This document shows positions 36,254 to 45,429 of a stretch of DNA of 64,000 nucleotides, piece by piece. The position numbers and the translations under genes were made by a program. Under the pieces are notes generated by a model, which saw only the letters and a program-made list of their open reading frames with translations, had not been told where the DNA came from and searched no databases. Each line of letters begins with the position of its first letter. Position 1 is the stretch's first letter. Source of the stretch: Actinomyces trachealis (GTDB lineage Bacteria > Actinomycetota > Actinomycetes > Actinomycetales > Actinomycetaceae); NCBI RefSeq assembly GCF_015711475.1, contig NZ_CP065027.1, positions 1-64,000 of the forward strand, written 5' to 3'.

Positions 36254-39200
36254 GTGTCCTCATCCCTCCGTCCTGTTCTTCTGGCTGCCGGGCTGACGAC
36301 CGGTGCCGTTCTGCTGATTCCAAACGTCGCGCACGCTGACGAGGTCGAGCCCCGGCCCGAGGGCTCAAGCACCGTAGCCGACTGCCCCCCGAGCCAGGCT
36401 GATAAAGCTGAGGCCACTGCCGTCGAGTCAGAGGTTAAGGCCCAGGCTGCTTTGGAGGAGGCGCAGGGCGCGGCCACAGAGGCCGCCATCAAGGCCCAGA
36501 CCGCCCAAGCCGCCATTGAAGCCGCCAGGGTGGCTGAGCAAGCTGCCCAGGACGCAGACGGCGCAGCCAACGAGCTCACCGAGAACTCCCTTGCGGAGGC
36601 CACTGAGGCCCAGCAGCAGGCCGAGCAGGACCTTGCTACCGCTAAGACCGGTCAGACCGAAGCCGCTGAGGCCACCCAGGAGGCCAAGGACGAGCAGACC
36701 GTGGCGCAGGCCGCAGCGGATGTGGCCCACGCTGAGAAAGACCAGGTCGCGCAGGCCAAGACTGAGGCTGACCAGGCTGTTGGCGGCGCCATGCTTGAGC
36801 GCGACGCCGCCGTTCTCGCTCACGAGGCGCTGGTTCATGACGGTGACAAGGCCCAGGAGAATGCGCGAGCAGCGGTGAGCAACGCCGTCGCCGACACCGC
36901 CACCAAACAAGCTGCCGTAACGCAGACGCAGAAGGTTGTGGACCAGGCCGATCTTGCCGTCGCGGGTGCCCAGACGCTGGTTGACACCGCCACCACCAAA
37001 GCCACCGCCTCCGCTACGGCCGCCACCAAGGCACAGACCGCACAGGTTGCGGCTGCCCAGGCTGCCAACCAAGCCCAGTTGGCCCTGACCGACGCACAAG
37101 CGCAGGTCGCTACCAAGACCAAAGAACTTGAGACAGCCAAGGCTAATGTCCAAGATCTGCTCAACGTGGGTGTGCCCGCCGACGTCTTGGCCGCCGCTGA
37201 GGCCAAAGTGGCTGAGGCTCAGGCTGCGCTGGAGCAAGCCAAGGCCTCTGCGAAGTCGGCCCAGGACCTCTACGCGGAAGGCTCCCTGGGCTTCTTCAAG
37301 AAGCTGGGGGCGCAGGCTGCGGTGGACGTACTAACCGACGCTACATCCAAAGACCCTTCCGGCCGGACCATCGACTCCTACACGCAGGTGGGTGCCCCGC
37401 AGGACGCCACCAGCCTGGAGAACCTCCAGGCCACCATCGACTTCCTGAAGAAGTCGGTGGAGGTGCGCACCAAGGAGTACGTGCAAGCTGGCATGACCGA
37501 GGCTGAGGCCAAAGCCGCCGCCGAGCGTAAGATCAGCCCCTACCTGACCGCCCTGGCACAGCGTCACGCCAACTGGTCCGCGCATTACCGTGGGCACGCT
37601 GGTGACAACGGGGACAAGCACAAGGCCGCAGAGAACGCCGCCTGGAACAACAGTCTGCGGGACAACCCCTTCCTGGGCTGGTATGACCAGGAGAAGGCCG
37701 TGTGGGAGCAGCAGGTCAAGCAGGGCACATTTAAAGCATCCGAGCGCTTTGACGCCTACGCCTTCTACCTGGCCCACCCGGACCTCTACCCGCACTTTGG
37801 CCACTACCTGAACCTGGTGGACAAGGGAAAGGCGGTCACCGGCTACGCCATCACCACCCGGCGCGGCAGCGCGGAGACAGGCTTTGAGGATGCCCCGCCC
37901 ATCTCCTACCCGATCACCCACGTCCAGGAGTTCGCGGCCAAAGGCAAGGAGGTGGAGAAGCTATACACGCTGGCCGAGTTTGAGCGGCTCGTGAACACTT
38001 ACTTCACGAAGGTCACGCAGGCCAAAACCGCCGGAGACCAGATCGTGGCCGCCGCCCAGGCCAAGTTAGACGCCGCCACTGCGGAGGTGGAGCAGTTGCG
38101 TGCTGCTGCCCCCAACGGTGCCGGGATCATCGTGGCGCGTAACATCCAAGAGGCCGCGCAGGCCGAACTGGATGCCGCCAAGGCCCACGCTGCTGAGGTG
38201 GAGAAGGACAAGACCACCAAGGACGCGCTTTTAGTCACCGCCAACGCCGCGCTACACAGCGCCCAGCAGACGGCTGCTGCTGACGCTGCCGACCTGTCCG
38301 CCAAGAAGACGGACCTCACGGACAAGAAGACCACACAGTCCAATGCCCAGAGCGCCCTGGATGCCGCCCAGGCGGCACTGACCAAGGCGCACGCCACTGA
38401 GGCCGCTGCCCGCCAGGCACTCGCCGCACTTGGTGACGGCGTGGACCTAGAAGAAGCGCAGAAGCGCGTGGACCAGGCTGAGGCCAAGCTGCAAGCCGCC
38501 ACTAAGGAGGAGGCTGCTGCGGAGGCGCGCCTGTCCAGCGCCTCTGCGACGGTGGCGGCGGCAGAGCAGGCACTCACTGCCGCCAAAGAGAAGGTTCAGG
38601 CCCTGACTGCTGCCGAGGCCGCCGCGAATACGAAGGTGAGCACCACGCAGACCGCCCTGGACCGCGCCACTGCGCGCGTCGGCCAGATCCGTGAACTGTT
38701 AGCTGGTCGTGGAGATGCCCATACCGCGGCCACGGCTGCGCGGCAGCAGGCTGAGCGGGCTCAAGCCGAGCTGCAGACCGCCCGGCAGCGCCTAGTCACG
38801 GCGACTGGCTCGCAGAGCTTCAGCACCACCGACGCCGCCGCGCTGGAGCAAGTCTCCAAGGACCTGAACGCAATCCAGCACGCTGTTGCAATGACCACCG
38901 GTGTGACTGACCCGCGCTTTCCGCTGCTCGGGCAGGCCTACGCTAAGGCCAAGGCTGACGCTCAGGCCGCTGCCCAGGCGCGTGCGCTGGATAATGCTGC
39001 CACCCGGTGCGACCCGAATCAGGTCCCGGAGAACCCCCAGTCGGCCCCTGCCGCGCCTGCCCAGCCGCAGGCCCCGGTGTCGCCGCAGACTCATATCGTG
39101 ACCACCGCGGGTGGCCAAGTGGTTGTGGCACCGCAGGCCCCCTACACGCCCAAGCATCAGGCGGCCGCCACGGTGGGGACTCCTGGTCTTGCCAACACCG

Positions 39201-39283
39201 GTGCGGGCGCTGAGGTACTGCTGCCGCTGGCGGGCGGCATGGTGCTGGCCGGTGCGGTAGTGCGACGCCGTCGCCAGGCCTGA
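36254..39283 (+). CDS. LAxTG-anchored coiled-coil surface protein with CAP-like domain, copy 3
   Basis: 1009-residue paralogue of copy 1. The signal peptide MSSSLRPVLLAAGLTTGAVL to about HADE is nearly identical to copy 1. Coiled coil spans about 45-345; a divergent CAP-like domain (about 390-560) keeps ALAQRHANW and GHYLNLV but the GENLA motif has become ENAAW; a second coiled coil (about 575-870) is followed by GVTDPRFPLLGQAYAKAKAD, a Pro/Ala/Gln-rich wall-spanning region (about 915-975), sorting signal LANTG at 979-983, hydrophobic helix and RRRRQA. Probably displayed by sortase E; adhesion or coaggregation is a guess. Confidence 0.85.
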   Translation: MSSSLRPVLLAAGLTTGAVLLIPNVAHADEVEPRPEGSSTVADCPPSQADKAEATAVESEVKAQAALEEAQGAATEAAIKAQTAQAAIEAARVAEQAAQDADGAANELTENSLAEATEAQQQAEQDLATAKTGQTEAAEATQEAKDEQTVAQAAADVAHAEKDQVAQAKTEADQAVGGAMLERDAAVLAHEALVHDGDKAQENARAAVSNAVADTATKQAAVTQTQKVVDQADLAVAGAQTLVDTATTKATASATAATKAQTAQVAAAQAANQAQLALTDAQAQVATKTKELETAKANVQDLLNVGVPADVLAAAEAKVAEAQAALEQAKASAKSAQDLYAEGSLGFFKKLGAQAAVDVLTDATSKDPSGRTIDSYTQVGAPQDATSLENLQATIDFLKKSVEVRTKEYVQAGMTEAEAKAAAERKISPYLTALAQRHANWSAHYRGHAGDNGDKHKAAENAAWNNSLRDNPFLGWYDQEKAVWEQQVKQGTFKASERFDAYAFYLAHPDLYPHFGHYLNLVDKGKAVTGYAITTRRGSAETGFEDAPPISYPITHVQEFAAKGKEVEKLYTLAEFERLVNTYFTKVTQAKTAGDQIVAAAQAKLDAATAEVEQLRAAAPNGAGIIVARNIQEAAQAELDAAKAHAAEVEKDKTTKDALLVTANAALHSAQQTAAADAADLSAKKTDLTDKKTTQSNAQSALDAAQAALTKAHATEAAARQALAALGDGVDLEEAQKRVDQAEAKLQAATKEEAAAEARLSSASATVAAAEQALTAAKEKVQALTAAEAAANTKVSTTQTALDRATARVGQIRELLAGRGDAHTAATAARQQAERAQAELQTARQRLVTATGSQSFSTTDAAALEQVSKDLNAIQHAVAMTTGVTDPRFPLLGQAYAKAKADAQAAAQARALDNAATRCDPNQVPENPQSAPAAPAQPQAPVSPQTHIVTTAGGQVVVAPQAPYTPKHQAAATVGTPGLANTGAGAEVLLPLAGGMVLAGAVVRRRRQA

Positions 39284-39307
39284 GCCCCAGGCGGTAGGCG
39301 CTTAACA

Positions 39308-39340
39308 ACAGGTCGGGTCCCCGAGCGGGACCCGACCTGT
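39308..39340 (+). terminator. Hairpin terminator after surface protein 3
   Basis: A perfect 14 bp inverted repeat (39308-39321 and 39327-39340), loop CGAGC, starts 25 bp after the stop codon. There is only a short T content after the stem. It separates the surface cluster from serC. Confidence 0.75.
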
Positions 39341-39409
39341 CTGCGTCTGCAAGAACTCCAACAGTTGGACCCGATACGCCCCGGAAACCACCCCGGGTTA
39401 GGGTGAAGT

Positions 39410-40495
39410 ATGCGTGTTCACAACTTCTCTGCCGGACCCGCCCAACTACCTCTCGCCGTCCTTGAGCAGGCTGCCGCCGAACTCACCGACTGGCGCGGAG
39501 GAATGAGTGTCCTAGAGGTCTCCCACCGAGGCAAGGATTTTGTGGAGTGTGCTGCGGACGCTGAGGCCACCATGCGCCGTCTGGCTGGCATTCCCGAGAA
39601 CTACAAGGTCCTGTTCCTGCAGGGCGGCGCCACCGGCCAGTTCGCCGCCATTCCCATGAACCTCACCCAGCGTGGGGACAAAGTGGCCGCCATTCGCACC
39701 GGCCAGTGGTCCAAGAAAGCCATCACCGAGGCTGGGCGCATGGGTGTGGAGGCCGTCGTGGTGGCTGACGAGTCTGCCAGCTCCTACACCACCACCCCTG
39801 CCCCTGGCTCCTTCACCGTCCCCACCAACACCAAGTACCTCTACTACTGCGCCAATGAGACTATCGGCGGCGTCACCATGCCCTACATCCCTACCGAGGA
39901 GGCCGCCAGCGTGCCCCTGGTGGCCGACTTCTCCTCCATGTACCTGTCCCGGCCCGTGGACGTAGAGAAGTTCGGAGTGATCTTTGGTGGCGCCCAGAAG
40001 AACCTGGGCCCCGCGGGCTTGACAGTCAACATCGTCCGTGAGGACCTACTGGGTCACGCCCGCGAGGACGTGCCCGCCGTATGGGACTGGAAGGTCATGG
40101 CGGACAACGACTCCATGCTCAACACCCCACCCACCTTCTCCATCTACCTCTTTGGTCTGATCCTGCAATGGATCGAGGACCAGGGCGGCCTGGCCGCCCT
40201 GGGGGAGCGCAACGACGCCAAGGCTCAACGCCTCTACGACGTCATCGATGCCTCCAGCTTCTACAACAATCCGGTGGAGCCGCGCTCCCGCTCCGCCATG
40301 AACATCCCCTTCACCCTGACTGACCCGACCCTGGACGCCGACTTCCTAGCTGGGGCCAACGCCGCGGGGCTCACCAACCTCAAGGGGCACAGGTCGGTGG
40401 GCGGCATGCGCGCTTCCCTCTACAACGCCATGACCGACGACGGCGTCACCGCCCTGATCGACTATATGACCGAATTCGAGCGCACCCATGCCTGA
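39410..40495 (+). CDS. serC: Phosphoserine aminotransferase
   Basis: PLP enzyme converting 3-phosphohydroxypyruvate and glutamate to O-phosphoserine, the second step of serine synthesis. The 361-residue protein opens VHNFSAGPAQLP, carries LFLQGGATGQFAAIPMNL, and has the PLP-binding Lys197 in GGAQKNLGPAG. It overlaps or abuts serA, so both serine-pathway steps are co-transcribed. No serB was seen in the window. Confidence 0.97.
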   Translation: MRVHNFSAGPAQLPLAVLEQAAAELTDWRGGMSVLEVSHRGKDFVECAADAEATMRRLAGIPENYKVLFLQGGATGQFAAIPMNLTQRGDKVAAIRTGQWSKKAITEAGRMGVEAVVVADESASSYTTTPAPGSFTVPTNTKYLYYCANETIGGVTMPYIPTEEAASVPLVADFSSMYLSRPVDVEKFGVIFGGAQKNLGPAGLTVNIVREDLLGHAREDVPAVWDWKVMADNDSMLNTPPTFSIYLFGLILQWIEDQGGLAALGERNDAKAQRLYDVIDASSFYNNPVEPRSRSAMNIPFTLTDPTLDADFLAGANAAGLTNLKGHRSVGGMRASLYNAMTDDGVTALIDYMTEFERTHA

Positions 40496-40514
40496 GAGCC
40501 AGAAGGAAGCAACC

Positions 40515-41714
40515 ATGACCGTTATTCCTGCCCCCACCGAGCGTTTCCGCGTCAAAACCCTTAACGCTATCTCTGGCTCTGGCCTGACCCGCTTCCCCGC
40601 TGAAACCTATGAGGTGGGCGACGCCGTCGAGAACCCACACGCCCTGCTGCTGCGCTCCGCCAAGCTCCACGACACCCCCATCCCCGACTCCGTGCTCGCG
40701 GTGGGCCGCGCCGGAGCTGGCACCAACAACATCCCTGTGGCCGCCATGACTGAGCGCGGCGTACCCGTGTTCAACACGCCCGGCGCCAACGCCAACGCTG
40801 TCAAGGAGCTGGTGCTTGCCGGCTTGTTCATCGCCTCGCGCAATCTGATCCCGGCGGCGCGCTTTGCTCACGAGCTTGAAGGCGACGATGCCACCATCGC
40901 TAAAGCCGTTGAAGCTGGCAAGAAGCAGTTCGTGGGTTTTGAGCTGCCTGGCAAGACTTTGGGAGTGATTGGCCTGGGCGCTATCGGCGTGCAGGTAGCA
41001 AACGCTGCCCTGGGCCTAGGCCTGAAGGTAGTGGGCTTTGATCCTGCCATCAGTGTGGACCACGCCTGGAACCTGTCCGCGGAGGTGGAGCGCGCCCAGA
41101 GCATGGAGGAGGTCTTCAAACGTGCCGACATCCTCACCGTGCATGTGCCGCTGATTGATGCCACCCGGGGATTGATCTCCACTCAACGCCTAGCCCTCAT
41201 GCGGCATAGCGCCGTCATCTTGAACTTTGCGCGGGCGGAGATCGTGGACGAGCCAGCCATCATCTCGGCCCTGGACCAGGGCTACCTGGCCGGGTACGTC
41301 TGCGACTTCCCCTCCAACGCCGTGCACAAGCACCCCAAGTGCATCTCTCTGCCTCACTTGGGCGCCTCCACCAAGGAGGCTGAGCGCAATTGCGCGATCA
41401 TGGCGGTGGACGAGTTGCGCGGCTTCCTGGAGGACGGGCAGGTGCACAACTCCGTGAACTTCCCTGAGGCCGTAATGGCGCGTGAGCCGGGCACGCACCG
41501 CCTGGTGATTGTGAATCGCAATGTGCCCAATATGGTGGGTCAGGTCTCCACTCTGGTGGCGCAGCATGGGCAGAATATTGCGAACTTGCTCAACCGGTCT
41601 CGGGGGGACCTGGCGGTTACGCTGGTGGATATTGACGGGCCGGTGAACCCTGGTGGCTTGGAGGAGCTACGTGGAATCGACGGCGTACTCTCCGCACGCG
41701 TCATCCCGGCCTGA
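40515..41714 (+). CDS. serA: D-3-phosphoglycerate dehydrogenase
   Basis: NAD-dependent dehydrogenase for the first step of serine synthesis. The 399-residue protein has the catalytic/NAD domains with GLGAIGVQVANAALG at about 154-168, NFARAEIVDE (catalytic Arg and Glu), LPHLGAST (catalytic His), and a C-terminal ACT domain (about 325-398) that usually mediates serine feedback. I chose ATG 40515 with AAGGA 7 nt upstream; ATG 40488, overlapping serC, is an alternative adding nine residues. It forms an operon with serC. Confidence 0.95.
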   Translation: MTVIPAPTERFRVKTLNAISGSGLTRFPAETYEVGDAVENPHALLLRSAKLHDTPIPDSVLAVGRAGAGTNNIPVAAMTERGVPVFNTPGANANAVKELVLAGLFIASRNLIPAARFAHELEGDDATIAKAVEAGKKQFVGFELPGKTLGVIGLGAIGVQVANAALGLGLKVVGFDPAISVDHAWNLSAEVERAQSMEEVFKRADILTVHVPLIDATRGLISTQRLALMRHSAVILNFARAEIVDEPAIISALDQGYLAGYVCDFPSNAVHKHPKCISLPHLGASTKEAERNCAIMAVDELRGFLEDGQVHNSVNFPEAVMAREPGTHRLVIVNRNVPNMVGQVSTLVAQHGQNIANLLNRSRGDLAVTLVDIDGPVNPGGLEELRGIDGVLSARVIPA

Positions 41715-41741
41715 TCCGCGCTGATTGTTGCACTTCGGTTC

Positions 41742-41785
41742 ACTGGTGCCGCGTTCCTGCACTATTCGCGTCGAAACGCACCAGT
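41742..41785. promoter_or_regulatory. Inverted repeat between serA and MFS gene
   Basis: ACTGGTGC (41742-41749) and GCACCAGT (41778-41785) are 8 bp inverted arms 28 nt apart, just before the MFS ribosome-binding site (AGGGGGAG, 41787-41794). It could be a serA terminator or an operator for the transporter. Confidence 0.35.
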
Positions 41786-41803
41786 CAGGGGGAGAATAGG
41801 CCG

Positions 41804-43084
41804 GTGCGGCTGGTGGACGACCTCAAGGAGCTGGCCCGGGTTCCTTCCTTCCGGTACCTGCTCGGGGTGCGCCTAATCGCCCAGATCGGCGACGGCATGC
41901 TTCAAGCCGGGCTCGCCAGCCTGTTCTTCTTTCACCCCCAGAACATGACCACCACCGCCGGGGTTGCCGGGGCGATGGTCGTCTTGATGCTGCCTTTCTC
42001 TGTGGTGGGGCCGTTCACGGGGCCCTTTATTGACCGCTTCCGCCGCCGTCAGGCCCTCCTGGTGGGCAACCTCCTGCGCGCCGGGCTGATAGGCCTGACT
42101 GCCTGGGTGCTCGGCACCTGGGGTTCTGGCCTGCTCATCTATCTGCTGGCCTTGATCACCCTGGGTATCAACCGTTTTCTGCTCGCTGTTCTCTCTGCCG
42201 GGCTGCCACAAGTGATTGCCTCACAGCGCCTCCTGACCGCCAACTCCCTGGTCCCCTCCCTAGGTGGCGGCGCGATCGCGCTGGGTGGCGTGATTGGTTT
42301 CATCCTGCGGCTTACGCTCCCTGCCGGTGCAGTCCAAGACACCGCCAGCTTGATCAGTGCCGCCTTGCTCTACCTGGCTTCCGCCGGGGTCACCACCCTC
42401 CTGCGCCCTGACGAGTTGGGCCCCACACACCCGGCCGGAGGCTCCCTGCTTACGGCCCTGGCCCGTACCGGCACAGACCTGGCTGACGCCGTGCGCCACC
42501 TGTGGCGGCGTCGTACTCCTGCGCTGGCGCTGAGCACCATGGCTGTGCACCGCTTCGTGTATGGCATGGAGCTGGTGACCATCATCCTGGCTTCCCGTAA
42601 CCTCCTGGCTCCCGGCGACGTCGACCGTGGCCTGGTGGTTTTCGGTGCGCTCATGGCCTCGCTGGTCGCGGGGCATGCCCTGGGTGTGGTGCTCACACCG
42701 CTGGGCCACGGGCGGGTGACGCCGTCGACCTGGGTGGTGTGCTGCCTGCTGGGCGGCAGCCTGGGGCAGGCGCTGCTCGTGGCCAGCCACCAGCACAGCG
42801 TGATGATGGCGGGCCTGTTCGTGTTCGGCGCCGGAATCCAGGGCGCGAAGATCGCTGTTGACACCATCGTGCAGGCAGACACCGCTGACGCCTACCGTGG
42901 GCGCGCCTTCAGCATCTACGACGTCTTGTTCAACACCGCCGAGTGCGCCGCCGCCGGGCTGGCGGTGTTGGTGATGCCTTCGGTCGGCTGGTCCCGGCCC
43001 ATCCAAGCGGCCCTGCTGGTGGGGGTCTGGGTGCTGGCGGGGGTCTACTTCCGGGCTGTGCGCCGCACCGACGCCGTCGCCTAA
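41804..43084 (+). CDS. MFS transporter (drug-efflux-like)
   Basis: 426-residue integral membrane protein with about twelve hydrophobic helices. The early segment ...GPFTGPFIDRFRRRQALLVGNLLRAGLIG matches the motif A loop between helices 2 and 3 of major facilitator exporters; the later half has GIQGAKIAVDTIVQADTADAYRGRAFSIYDVLFN. GTG 41804 follows AGGGGGAG. A TipA-like multidrug regulator starts 80 bp downstream on the same strand, so the pair may form a drug-response locus, though the MerR promoter lies after the transporter. Confidence 0.85.
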   Translation: MRLVDDLKELARVPSFRYLLGVRLIAQIGDGMLQAGLASLFFFHPQNMTTTAGVAGAMVVLMLPFSVVGPFTGPFIDRFRRRQALLVGNLLRAGLIGLTAWVLGTWGSGLLIYLLALITLGINRFLLAVLSAGLPQVIASQRLLTANSLVPSLGGGAIALGGVIGFILRLTLPAGAVQDTASLISAALLYLASAGVTTLLRPDELGPTHPAGGSLLTALARTGTDLADAVRHLWRRRTPALALSTMAVHRFVYGMELVTIILASRNLLAPGDVDRGLVVFGALMASLVAGHALGVVLTPLGHGRVTPSTWVVCCLLGGSLGQALLVASHQHSVMMAGLFVFGAGIQGAKIAVDTIVQADTADAYRGRAFSIYDVLFNTAECAAAGLAVLVMPSVGWSRPIQAALLVGVWVLAGVYFRAVRRTDAVA

Positions 43085-43102
43085 CGGGGTGCAGGGTTGG
43101 GC

Positions 43103-43133
43103 TTGACCCTTACGTGGCGTGAGGGCCCATGCT
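43103..43133 (+). promoter_or_regulatory. MerR-type promoter with 19 bp spacer and dyad
   Basis: TTGACC (43103-43108) and CATGCT (43128-43133) are spaced by 19 bp, the long spacer characteristic of MerR-activated promoters. The spacer overlaps the near-perfect dyad CCCTTACG-TGG-CGTGAGGG (43107-43125, one mismatch). It lies directly upstream of the merR-family gene, suggesting autoregulation by DNA distortion. Confidence 0.7.
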
Positions 43134-43164
43134 GAGTTCCATGAGCGACACCAAGGAGGTGACT

Positions 43165-44037
43165 ATGACAGGTCACCACACCATCACCGGCGTCGGTCGC
43201 ACTAACAGTGAGCAGACCAGCCAGCTTGCAGGCGCACACACCGACGCCGATGTGCAACAGCCGCTGACTGTCGGACACGCGGCCGAACTGGTGGGGGTCA
43301 GCGTCAGAACGTTGCACCACTGGGACGAGATCGGCCTGGTCACGCCGTCGGAACGCAGCTGGGCCGGGTACCGGCTCTACACGCCCGCCGACGTGGGGCG
43401 CATCCATCAGGTGCTCCTGTACCGGGCGACCGGTATGCCTCTGGCGCAGGTGGCTGAGGTGCTGAACCAGCCTGATGTGGACGCTCTCAGTCACCTGTCC
43501 CGGCAGCGGGACTTGCTGACTGCACGCATCGCCCATCTGACCCGGATGCTCCGGGCAGTGGAAACAATGATGGAGAAGGACACCATGGGAGAGAAGCTAA
43601 GCGCCGCGCAGCGTGCCGAGATCATGGGGGACCAGTGGGATCCCACCTGGGAGGCTGAGGCCGAGGAGCGTTGGGGTCACACAGATGACTGGAAGGTCTC
43701 TACCCAGCGCATGGCCGCCAAGACCCTGAAAGAGTTTGAGGCGGACAAGGAACGCATTGAGGCGGTGGAGCGAAAGCTTGCCGTCGCGATGGTCGATGGT
43801 GTCAAGCCCGGCTCTAAGGAGGCCAACGACCTGGCGGAGGAGCATCGCGCCAGCCTCAGCTGGTTTGACGTGACCCACGCCAAGCATGTGCTCTTGGCGC
43901 GCGGTTACGTCTGTGACCCGCGTTTCAAGCGGCACTACGACGACGTCGCCCCCGGCCTGGCTGAGTGGCTTAAGGCAGTGGTGGATGCCAATGCTGCTGC
44001 TCACGGCGTCGATCCGGAGGCGGCCACCTGGCAGTGA
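43165..44037 (+). CDS. MerR-family regulator with TipAS domain (TipA-like)
   Basis: 290-residue regulator. The N-terminal MerR helix-turn-helix (about 38-105: LTVGHAAELVGVSVRTLHHWDEIG, GYRLYTPADVGRI), a coiled-coil dimer helix (about 110-150) and a C-terminal TipAS domain (about 160-285: EERWGHTDDW, HYDDVAPGLAEWL). TipA proteins sense thiopeptide and other drugs and activate their own gene and efflux genes. I chose ATG 43165 because AAGGAGGTGACT immediately precedes it; the earlier ATG 43129 overlaps the -10 element of the predicted promoter. Confidence 0.9.
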   Translation: MTGHHTITGVGRTNSEQTSQLAGAHTDADVQQPLTVGHAAELVGVSVRTLHHWDEIGLVTPSERSWAGYRLYTPADVGRIHQVLLYRATGMPLAQVAEVLNQPDVDALSHLSRQRDLLTARIAHLTRMLRAVETMMEKDTMGEKLSAAQRAEIMGDQWDPTWEAEAEERWGHTDDWKVSTQRMAAKTLKEFEADKERIEAVERKLAVAMVDGVKPGSKEANDLAEEHRASLSWFDVTHAKHVLLARGYVCDPRFKRHYDDVAPGLAEWLKAVVDANAAAHGVDPEAATWQ

Positions 44038-44079
44038 GCAGGCACAGGCTAAGCGGGCACTGAGCGCCGAGCCGCCGGG

Positions 44080-45159
44080 TCAGCGCTCGCGGGTTCCGGC
44101 GATGAACTCTTCCACGCTGGCGCGGGCCTCCTCGTCGGGGCGCTGCTCCATGGGGGACTTCATGAAGTAGGAGGCGGCGCTCAACAGTTCGCCGCCGATA
44201 CCCCGGTCCAGAGCGATTTTGGCGGCGCGGATCGCGTCGATCACGATGCCAGCGGAGTTGGGGGAGTCCCACACCTCAAGCTTGTACTCCAGGGAGATGG
44301 GGGCGTCACCGAAGTTGCGGCCCTCTAGGCGCACGTAGGCCCATTTGCGGTCGTCCAGCCAGGCCACGTGGTCGGAAGGGCCGATGTGCACGTCGTGGTC
44401 ATCCAGGCGGCTGCGCAGGTTGGACTGCACAGCGTTGGTCTTGGAGATCTTCTTGGACTCTAGGCGGGAGCGCTGCAGCATGTTCTTGAAGTCCATGTTG
44501 CCGCCCACGTTGAGCTGGTAGGTGCGGTCCAGTACGCAGCCGCGCTCCTCGAACAGGCGGGCCAGCACACGGTGCGTGATGGTGGCGCCTAGCTGGCTCT
44601 TGATGTCGTCGCCGATGATTGGCACGCCAGCGGCCGCGAACTTGTCACTCCACTCCTTGGTGGAGCCGATGAACACAGGCATGCAGTTGATGAAGCCGCA
44701 GTGCGCGTCAATGGCGCACTGGGCGTAGAAGCGGGCAGCTTCCTCCGCACCAACCGGCAGGTAGGAGACCAGCACGTCCACCTTGGCTTCCTGCAGGGCG
44801 GCGGTAACGTCCACGGGCTCGTCGCTGGACTCGGTGATGGTGGCGCGGTAGTACTCCCCCAAGCCATCCAGGGTGTGGCCACGCAGCACGGTTACGCCTA
44901 TGGGGGCAACGTCGGCCAAGTGGATGGTGTTGTTGGTGGGGACCTTAATGGCCTCGGCCAGGTCCAGACCCACCTTGGCGGCATCGACGTCGAAGGCCGC
45001 CACGAATTGGAGGTCGCGGGGCAGGTAGCCGCCGAAGTCGGTGTGCATGAGTCCGGGGACGGTGTCCGTGGCGGTGGCCTCCCGGTAGTAGGTGACGCCC
45101 TGTACCAGGGACGATGCGCAGTTTCCGACTCCGACAATGCCAACGCGAATCGAGCTCAT
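44080..45159 (-). CDS. ino1: Inositol-3-phosphate synthase
   Basis: Converts glucose 6-phosphate to myo-inositol 3-phosphate with NAD, feeding phosphatidylinositol and mycothiol in actinobacteria. The 359-residue protein has the Rossmann start [53 protein letters not shown], and [12 protein letters not shown] with SKTNAV, the family signatures. Length is typical of the bacterial form. A 20 bp palindrome lies 75 bp upstream of its start. Confidence 0.96.
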   Translation of the reverse strand: MSSIRVGIVGVGNCASSLVQGVTYYREATATDTVPGLMHTDFGGYLPRDLQFVAAFDVDAAKVGLDLAEAIKVPTNNTIHLADVAPIGVTVLRGHTLDGLGEYYRATITESSDEPVDVTAALQEAKVDVLVSYLPVGAEEAARFYAQCAIDAHCGFINCMPVFIGSTKEWSDKFAAAGVPIIGDDIKSQLGATITHRVLARLFEERGCVLDRTYQLNVGGNMDFKNMLQRSRLESKKISKTNAVQSNLRSRLDDHDVHIGPSDHVAWLDDRKWAYVRLEGRNFGDAPISLEYKLEVWDSPNSAGIVIDAIRAAKIALDRGIGGELLSAASYFMKSPMEQRPDEEARASVEEFIAGTRER

Positions 45160-45233
45160 GACTTGTGCCTCCTGAGCACCTTGGGGGCGGCCTGCGCCCT
45201 GTGGGTAGAGGTGGGCTCACGCTCACCACAAGT

Positions 45234-45253
45234 ACCCTAGATCGATCTAGGGT
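45234..45253. promoter_or_regulatory. 20 bp perfect palindrome, candidate operator
   Basis: ACCCTAGATCGATCTAGGGT is a perfect even palindrome centred on CG, with AAG/CTT matching one base further out on each side. It lies 75 bp before ino1 (minus) and about 176 bp before the PBP gene (plus). Even palindromes with a central CG are typical operators of LacI-family regulators, one of which (IpsA) controls ino1 in corynebacteria; the link here is inference. Confidence 0.6.
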
Positions 45254-45429
45254 GCTTGTGCCTGCACAAAGCTGCGCAAGACTGCCCTGTGATTGACCTC
45301 ACGGCAAGGTGACCGAGTCCCCTACTCACAATGGGTTTCACAGGCTGCTGACAGTGTTCCTGTGGAAGGAAACGTCCATACTTGAGGGGTCCACCTCCCG
45401 ACAGGGACAGATCAGGAAGCGAGGACCGC

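Noticed and set aside
43129..43164. Earlier ATG starts for the MerR-family gene
   Set aside because: ATG 43129 overlaps the predicted -10 element; AAGGAGG supports ATG 43165.
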